This document shows positions 6,820 through 11,525 of a stretch of 11,525 nt of DNA, piece after piece. Source of the DNA: JBMYXZ01 sp049608925. Lineage in GTDB: Bacteria; Pseudomonadota; Alphaproteobacteria; JAGOMX01. Both the position numbers and the translations under genes were made by a program. Position 1 is the stretch's first letter; every line of letters starts with the position of its first letter. Location: the NCBI GenBank assembly GCA_049608925.1, contig JBMYXZ010000042.1, positions 1-11,525 of the forward strand, in the 5' to 3' direction. The notes below the pieces were generated by a model, which worked only from the letters and a program-made list of their open reading frames with translations, was not told the origin of the DNA and ran no database searches.

Positions 6820-8013
6820 ATGAAATCATTTACTTTTCCAAAGCTTAGCATTCCGCTGCAGCTATTGATAGTTATACTAGCGGCCTTTTTAATCGGCGAC
6901 TTTATGCCTGAATCTGTGAAAGCAGTTTTTTACGGAATAAGCCTAACTCTGAAAGACATCTTGCTGTTTTCCCTACCAGCAATTATCTTCAGCTGCTTGT
7001 TCTCCTGTATGTTGTCTTTTGAAAATCGCGCCCTAACCTTTGTGATCGCCCTGTTCATTGGAGTGTGCTTTTCGTCTTTTATCGCTGTAATGGCTGGCTA
7101 CGGTATTGGAAGCTTTAGCCTAAGCTTCATTGATGTATCACTAGGCCAAGTGTCTGGCGCGGGTGAAGGACTGCTTCCAGCATGGTCATATGAGCTGCCC
7201 AAATTAATCTCAAACGAAGTCGCCCTTCTAGCCGGCCTCGTAGGCGGAGGTATCTTTTCCGTTGCGAAGATTAAAGCCGTCGACAAGTACGCCAGCTACT
7301 TGCAAAAGGTTGTTTATGCCTTTCTAATGAAATGCTTTATCCCTTTGCTGCCGCTGTTTGCTTTTGGGTTTGTGCTGAAGATGCAGCATGACGGCCTGAT
7401 TGTTCAAATATTCAGCACCTATGCGGTTATCCTAAGCGTCATTACGGTCAGCTTCATGGTATACCTATACCTGCTGTATGGTGCAGGCGCGCAATTTAAT
7501 CTGTCACGCTGGCACGAATATATCCGTAATATCCTGCCATCAGGAATCCTAGGTTTTTCAACCATGTCAAGTATGGCAGCGATGCCCCTTACCATGCAAG
7601 GCGCTGAAGACAACACCAAGGATCCTAACTTGGCACGCGCGGTTATCCCTGCAACAGTTAACATCCATATGATTGGTGACTGTATTGGTATCCCTATCAT
7701 GGCGCTGGCGATCATGGTCACGTACGACTTTCCCTTGCCCAGCTTGGCAGAGTTCCTGCCTTTTGCCATGTACTTTGTGATTGCACGATTTGCCGTTGCT
7801 GGTGTTCCAGGTGCCGGCATCCTGGTTATCTTGCCACTGTTGGAAAGTCACTTTGGCTTTACAGGTGAAATGACCGCCCTGATTACAGCTTTATACATCT
7901 TGTTTGATCCTGTGAACACAGCCACAAACGTTACTGGAAACGGCGCCTTTGCAATTATTTTTGCCAAGGTCTTTAAATCTCAAGGTTCTGCTGCGGCTGA
8001 ACAGACTACTTGA
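6820..8013 (+). CDS. DAACS/SLC1-type cation symporter homologue with altered binding site
   Basis: A 397-residue inner-membrane protein with the fold signature of the dicarboxylate/amino acid:cation symporters (GltPh, GltP/DctA). Helical hairpin 1 is GFSTMSSMAAMP (245-256), hairpin 2 is AGVPGAG (327-333), and TM8 contains DPVNTATNVTG (363-373). Several key residues differ. TM7 reads NIHMIGD (281-287) where the family has NMDGT. The TM8 arginine that holds the side-chain carboxylate (R397 in GltPh) is Asn366. The Na+-ligand Asp405 equivalent is Asn374. Asp363, Thr367 and Asn370 are kept. An acidic amino acid substrate with classical three-Na+ coupling is therefore doubtful; substrate and ion are unknown. 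The ATG at 6820 has only a weak SD (TTGAG). The gene is divergent from the MFS gene and the methyltransferase follows directly. Confidence 0.85.
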   Translation: MKSFTFPKLSIPLQLLIVILAAFLIGDFMPESVKAVFYGISLTLKDILLFSLPAIIFSCLFSCMLSFENRALTFVIALFIGVCFSSFIAVMAGYGIGSFSLSFIDVSLGQVSGAGEGLLPAWSYELPKLISNEVALLAGLVGGGIFSVAKIKAVDKYASYLQKVVYAFLMKCFIPLLPLFAFGFVLKMQHDGLIVQIFSTYAVILSVITVSFMVYLYLLYGAGAQFNLSRWHEYIRNILPSGILGFSTMSSMAAMPLTMQGAEDNTKDPNLARAVIPATVNIHMIGDCIGIPIMALAIMVTYDFPLPSLAEFLPFAMYFVIARFAVAGVPGAGILVILPLLESHFGFTGEMTALITALYILFDPVNTATNVTGNGAFAIIFAKVFKSQGSAAAEQTT

Positions 8014-8045
8014 GATCTGGTCAAAAAAGGAGCATAGTCTGTGGT

Positions 8046-8780
8046 ATGGAGATGACTACAGACTACCTTCTTGGTGGGAAAGTCTCATTAGCGCAGCCAA
8101 AGGATGGCTACCGCGTTGGGATAGATCCCGTGCTTCTTGCCGCATCTGTCCCGATATCATCAGGTCAAACCCTATTAGATGCCGGTGCTGGTGTAGGTGC
8201 GGCGATGTTATGTATTGCTAAGCGTGTGCCAGATAGCAAGGTTTATGGGCTTGAAATCCAGCCAGACTTGGTCCCTATCAACCAAGGGAATATCTCTGAA
8301 AATCACATGGAAAGCATTTGTAACACGCTGCAAGGTGATATTAAGTCTCCGCCTGAATCACTTGTACCGAATAGCTTTGATCATGTTATGACGAACCCTC
8401 CCCACTTTATAGCTGCGGACTCACTGGTGTCCCCTAATGACAACAAAGCCATTTGCCGACATGAAAGCAGTTTAACACTGGAAGAATGGATCAACGCCTG
8501 CGTGCGAATGGTTACTCCCCGCGGAACATTCACAATTTTGCATCGTGCTGATCGCGTAGATGAAGTGATCGCAGCCATGACACAAAAGTGTGGCGGCATC
8601 ACAATTTGGCCCTTATGGCCCAAAACTGGGAAGCTTGCAAAACTGGTTATTGTCCAGGGAAGAAAAGGGGCAAAAACACCCGCTAAGATGCTTCCAGGAT
8701 TGACGCTTCATGAGGAAGACGGTGGCTATACCAAGCAGGCGCAACAGATCTTAAGTGGCGGGCAAGGCTTAGTACCTTAA
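8046..8780 (+). CDS. TrmN6-like class I SAM-dependent methyltransferase
   Basis: A 244-residue enzyme close in length to E. coli TrmN6 (YfiC), which methylates N6 of A37 in tRNA1-Val. The N-terminus TDYLLGGKVSLAQPKDGYRVGIDPVLLAA is of the COG4123 type. The SAM-binding motif LLDAGAGVG is at 43-51, the acidic residue binding the SAM ribose is Glu70, and the N6-adenine/Gln-type catalytic motif NPPHF is at 117-121. The tRNA target is inferred from the family and another nucleic-acid or protein substrate is possible. I use the ATG at 8046, which follows AAAGGAG (8026-8032) at a rather long 13-nt spacing; an in-frame TTG at 8010 overlaps the upstream stop (TTGA) and would add 12 residues. It is probably cotranscribed with the DAACS gene. 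Its 3' end overlaps the convergent retropepsin gene by 12 bp. Confidence 0.85.
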   Translation: MEMTTDYLLGGKVSLAQPKDGYRVGIDPVLLAASVPISSGQTLLDAGAGVGAAMLCIAKRVPDSKVYGLEIQPDLVPINQGNISENHMESICNTLQGDIKSPPESLVPNSFDHVMTNPPHFIAADSLVSPNDNKAICRHESSLTLEEWINACVRMVTPRGTFTILHRADRVDEVIAAMTQKCGGITIWPLWPKTGKLAKLVIVQGRKGAKTPAKMLPGLTLHEEDGGYTKQAQQILSGGQGLVP

Positions 8781-9437
8781 GGTCAGCGTATCGCCATTTA
8801 CCTCATAGCCATCAAGCTGTCCAAGAAACTCCATTCCCAGCAGGGATTTATTCATCTCACCACCGTTCACAGAAGCTTTAAGATTACGAATCATCAGCGA
8901 GCCTACTTGGAACGTATCAAATACCACTGCTGCGCCGGATACTACACCATTTGCGGTATTAGAACGTAAATTAAATGTCAGATTATCAAAATCATATCCA
9001 ACACGTTTTGCGTCTGCCTGAGAGAGCACTACGCGGGTTGCCCCCGTATCTAGTAAGAAGTGAACTGGGGTGCCATTCACCCGTGCCTGGATGTGGAAAT
9101 GTCCATCACTGGCTTTGGTGAATTGCAATTGACCTTTTACATCTTCATGAGGCGAAGATGGTAACAAAGCTTGCTTCAGTTCATCTTTGTATCCATACCC
9201 CAGCACCAGAATTAACGCCAGCAGAACCCAAGCGCCTGCCCCGCGAATGACTTCAGAAAAGGGCATTCGTCCCGAAAAGAGTGATGAGATAAAGACAGCT
9301 CCAAGAGCAACTAGCGCAACAAGCTGTATACGATTATCCTTGTTGCCTAAAGCATGCGGATACAAACTGTGCAGATACCAGACCAAACCGCCCAGTCCAA
9401 TGACAACAAGAATCAGATAGATATGCTTTTGTTTCAT
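8769..9437 (-). CDS. Membrane-anchored retropepsin-like aspartic protease
   Basis: A 222-residue protein with three predicted membrane helices (about 5-21, 37-55 and 66-82) followed by a soluble domain with a single retroviral-type aspartic protease fold. FLLDTGATRVVLS (127-139) contains the catalytic Asp130-Thr-Gly. NGTPVHFLLD and LLGMEFLG (194-201) are the second and last family landmarks. Such enzymes (clan AA, TIGR02281/COG3577) act as dimers with one Asp per subunit. The rickettsial protease APRc has the same layout of N-terminal helices plus a DTG domain, and this is probably a homologue. The target is unknown. The domain's position relative to an odd number of helices would place it opposite the N-terminus. 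The start at 9437 is 3 bp after the SLC13 stop and lacks a clear SD, which suggests translational coupling. Confidence 0.85.
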   Translation of the reverse strand: MKQKHIYLILVVIGLGGLVWYLHSLYPHALGNKDNRIQLVALVALGAVFISSLFSGRMPFSEVIRGAGAWVLLALILVLGYGYKDELKQALLPSSPHEDVKGQLQFTKASDGHFHIQARVNGTPVHFLLDTGATRVVLSQADAKRVGYDFDNLTFNLRSNTANGVVSGAAVVFDTFQVGSLMIRNLKASVNGGEMNKSLLGMEFLGQLDGYEVNGDTLTLRY

Positions 9438-9440
9438 GTT

Positions 9441-11219
9441 TTACAGCGGCCAGACCCGCAAAATTGTTGGAACCGCAACCGAGACAATTATTATGTCCAG
9501 CGGCAACCCCATCCGCCAATAGTCCCCGAATTTGTACTTACCTGGACCCAAAATCAGTGCATTGTTTTGATGACCAATGGGAGTTAAGAACGCACAAGAT
9601 GCTCCAACTGCCACAACCATCAAGAAGGGGTCGATGTTCACATTCAGCGCTTCAGCCAATTGTCGGCCAATAGGTGCCATCAACACTACCGTGGCGACAT
9701 TATTCAAAACATCGGTCAAGCCCATGACACAGATCATAAACAGCACCAAGACTATCCAGGGATCTAAGCCTTTTACGTACGTCAAAAAGCTTTTAACCAA
9801 CAGAGTGGTGGCGCCTGAAGATTCAAAGGCATGGCCAATAGGGATCATCGCCCCCAACAGCACAATAATTGGCCAATCAATACCTTCGTATAGTTCGCGC
9901 ACTGGTATAACATTGACCACGACCATAGCGATTACCGCTAGTCCAAAGGCAATGTGAAAGGGTAATAGGCCAGTTCCTGCAATGGCAATAGCACCGCCAA
10001 AGATCCCAATTGCCAGCCCCGGACTACGTCGCATACCCAGCTGCAGCCCACGGCCCAATAACGGTAGACATCCAAGACTGTGGACGGATTCTCGCAATCG
10101 GTCAGCACCTCCCCGAAATAGCAGCACATCCCCAACCCTAAACCTGAAGGACTTTAACCGCCCGCGATAGGGTTTTCCCTGCCGTGATACTGCGAGTAGG
10201 TTAATACTATGCCGGCTTGGAAAGCGCATTTGTTCAACTGTTCTGCCATCCAGACGAGAATCTGGCGCCACAACAGCCTCGATCCATTCGGTATCTTCTG
10301 CTTTAAAAATGCTGGTCTTTTGGTGGCCTGATCCAATCTCAAGCGTGTTTCGGGCAATAAACAGCTCAGTATCCTTCGGACCCGCTTCTACGATTAGAAT
10401 GTCATTCGGATTAACCACCACGGTGGGTTCATGCGTTGAATGGCGATGCCCTCTTCTGAACAACCCAACGATTAATAAGTCCAGATCACTGATCATTTCC
10501 TCGATTTCACCAATCGATTTACCAGCCAGCTTGGACTCTTTAGGAACGCGCAGTTCAGTGATATATCCCTCAATCTCGAACAATTGCTCGGGGTTAATTG
10601 TTTCCTTACTGCGCTTTCCTAAAAACCTCCAGCCAATCAGTGCCAGAAAAGTAACACCGATCAAAGCAACCGTTGCCCCCACAGGTGAGAAGTCAAACAT
10701 CTTATAAGGCTCGCCCAAAACTTCTGCTCGGTAGGAAGCAATGATAATGTTCGGCGGGGTTCCAATCAGAGTTACCATTCCCCCTAAAATAGTCGCAAAA
10801 GACAATGGCATCAGGACAATCGACGGAGATTGCTTCGCACGAGTAGCGGCTTGGATAGCAACAGGCATCAGAAAAGCTAAAACACCAATGTTGTTCATGA
10901 AGGCTGACATAAATGCCCCGATTAGCACGATACACGCTACCATTAGGGTGGGGTATTCAATAACCGGCGCCAAAGCATCAATGATGAAATCAGTCACACC
11001 TGAACGCGTTAGCCCATGGCTAAGAATCAATACGAACGCCACCGTAATTGTGGCTGGGTGCCCAAAGCCATGAAACATTTCCGTGGGTTTTACCAGGCCA
11101 ATAATGGAACAAAAAATCAAGGCCCCCAGAGCAACCACGTCATAGCGCCAGCGGCCCAGGATAAAGAGTCCCAAAACTGAAAACAAGACTGCGATGATCA
11201 AAAATTGATCTAAATTCAT
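9441..11219 (-). CDS. SLC13-type anion permease with two RCK_C (TrkA_C) domains
   Basis: A 592-residue inner-membrane transporter of the DASS/ArsB-like superfamily. The N-terminal half has FMNNIGVLAFLMPVA (107-121) and LIGTPPNIII (151-160). The C-terminal half has the repeat LNNVATVVLMAPI (505-517) and LTPIGHQNNALILGPG (545-560), i.e. the two substrate/Na+ hairpins. Between them about 205-390 is soluble and contains two TrkA_C/RCK_C-like units: one from about 213 to 292, with NDILIVEAGP, and one from about 305 to 388, with GDVLLFRGG. These may bind a small ligand to control transport. Family substrates are dicarboxylates, sulfate or related anions. The start at 11219 (MNLDQFLII) is chosen because its ATG overlaps the TGA of the upstream channel gene (ATGA); the ATG at 11327 would run into that gene. 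Confidence 0.88.
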   Translation of the reverse strand: MNLDQFLIIAVLFSVLGLFILGRWRYDVVALGALIFCSIIGLVKPTEMFHGFGHPATITVAFVLILSHGLTRSGVTDFIIDALAPVIEYPTLMVACIVLIGAFMSAFMNNIGVLAFLMPVAIQAATRAKQSPSIVLMPLSFATILGGMVTLIGTPPNIIIASYRAEVLGEPYKMFDFSPVGATVALIGVTFLALIGWRFLGKRSKETINPEQLFEIEGYITELRVPKESKLAGKSIGEIEEMISDLDLLIVGLFRRGHRHSTHEPTVVVNPNDILIVEAGPKDTELFIARNTLEIGSGHQKTSIFKAEDTEWIEAVVAPDSRLDGRTVEQMRFPSRHSINLLAVSRQGKPYRGRLKSFRFRVGDVLLFRGGADRLRESVHSLGCLPLLGRGLQLGMRRSPGLAIGIFGGAIAIAGTGLLPFHIAFGLAVIAMVVVNVIPVRELYEGIDWPIIVLLGAMIPIGHAFESSGATTLLVKSFLTYVKGLDPWIVLVLFMICVMGLTDVLNNVATVVLMAPIGRQLAEALNVNIDPFLMVVAVGASCAFLTPIGHQNNALILGPGKYKFGDYWRMGLPLDIIIVSVAVPTILRVWPL

Positions 11220-11525
11220 GCGCTCAAACTTTTCCCTAAGTCTTTTGTGAATTCCGGCGAGGGTTTCAACATAATGTCTTGTTGAGGATAGGGGAATTCG
11301 ACACCGTGCTCTCTGAATTTCTCCCAAATGGCCAAGCGGACATCTCCCTTGATCCAGGCTACTCCATTTAAGGGATCATTGATCCAAAAGCGCAGCTCGA
11401 AATTGATCGAGCTATCTGCAAATTCAACCAGAATGCATTTCGGGTGTGGGTCTTCAAGAACTCGGTCCTGCTCAAGTGCCGCTTCTACCATCAATTCCAT
11501 TGCACGCGGGATATTAGTGCCATAA
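11216..11525 (-). CDS. MscS-family mechanosensitive channel, C-terminal part
   Basis: The frame is open to the right edge of the window and encodes the last ~102 residues of a small-conductance mechanosensitive channel. Visible are the end of the beta-domain region (YGTNIPRAMELMVEAA) and the cytosolic alpha-beta domain with NFELRFWIND and WEKFREHGVEFPYPQQDI, the typical ending of MscS relatives. The pore helices lie outside, so the subfamily cannot be told. Family members open under membrane tension and release solutes on osmotic downshock. A methionine codon at 11500 is internal, not the start, because the frame and the homology continue upstream. The stop overlaps the SLC13 start as ATGA, indicating translational coupling in one operon with the permease and retropepsin. 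Confidence 0.85.
   Translation of the reverse strand, partial: YGTNIPRAMELMVEAALEQDRVLEDPHPKCILVEFADSSINFELRFWINDPLNGVAWIKGDVRLAIWEKFREHGVEFPYPQQDIMLKPSPEFTKDLGKSLSA

Noticed and set aside
9577..9957. 126-codon plus-strand frame opposite the SLC13 gene, and another at 10309-10707
   Set aside because: Both are antisense to conserved motifs of the permease and show no family features or ribosome-binding sites.
9441..11327. SLC13 start at 11327
   Set aside because: It would overlap the MscS gene by over 100 bp with a non-membrane, Arg-rich leader. The ATG at 11219 gives the family-like N-terminus and an ATGA junction.
11216..11500. A complete small 94-residue protein starting at 11500
   Set aside because: The frame continues to the window edge with YGTNIPRA, the usual MscS sequence before this methionine, so it is the tail of a longer channel.
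1..11525. CRISPR array, tRNA or rRNA gene, prophage or toxin-antitoxin module
   Set aside because: No regularly spaced repeats, no cloverleaf-like sequence and no recognisable phage or toxin genes were seen in the reading by eye.

Overview
The window looks like a piece of an alphaproteobacterial chromosome, most likely a small-genome or host-associated lineage (Rickettsiales/Holosporales-like is my guess; I have no 16S or phylogeny to prove it). The evidence is the neighbourhood of an ErpA-type iron-sulfur carrier, argS and a single-pass SPOR-domain protein, the alphaproteobacterial style of ArgS, a DTGA retropepsin with an N-terminal membrane anchor, and the abundance of transporters. Coding density is very high. 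Apart from the first ~400 bases, only two gaps exceed 75 bp.

Left end (1-401): AT-rich, with at most the tail of an unidentified gene. It also holds a ~229-bp inverted-repeat element (170-398) with internal hairpins that ends 3 bp from the erpA stop codon. Then come erpA (minus) and, divergently, argS plus the SPOR gene (plus, 1-bp gap), an aminoacylation / cell-envelope pair.

Middle (3511-8780): four transport and modification genes arranged around one divergent intergenic region (6688-6819). To the left run a Bcr/CflA-type MFS transporter and a fused 4TM/12TM TRAP permease of the TAXI type, with no binding-protein gene in the window. To the right run a DAACS (SLC1-type) symporter homologue with unusual substrate- and ion-site residues, and a TrmN6-like methyltransferase. 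The divergent region carries two abutting inverted repeats, and good -35/-10 matches lie inside them, so both arms are probably co-regulated.

Right end (8769-11525): a compact minus-strand cluster, transcribed in the order MscS-type mechanosensitive channel (its N-terminal part is outside the window), SLC13-type permease with two cytosolic RCK_C/TrkA_C domains, and membrane-anchored retropepsin. The first two genes overlap as ATGA and the next pair is 3 bp apart.

Both convergent gene pairs (SPOR/TRAP and methyltransferase/retropepsin) overlap by 11-12 bp at their 3' ends with no evident terminator. I did not find an unmistakable new multi-gene system. The best leads are the altered DAACS transporter, the palindromic divergent promoter, the orphan TRAP permease, the retropepsin linked to osmotic/ion transporters, and the inverted-repeat element at the left edge.
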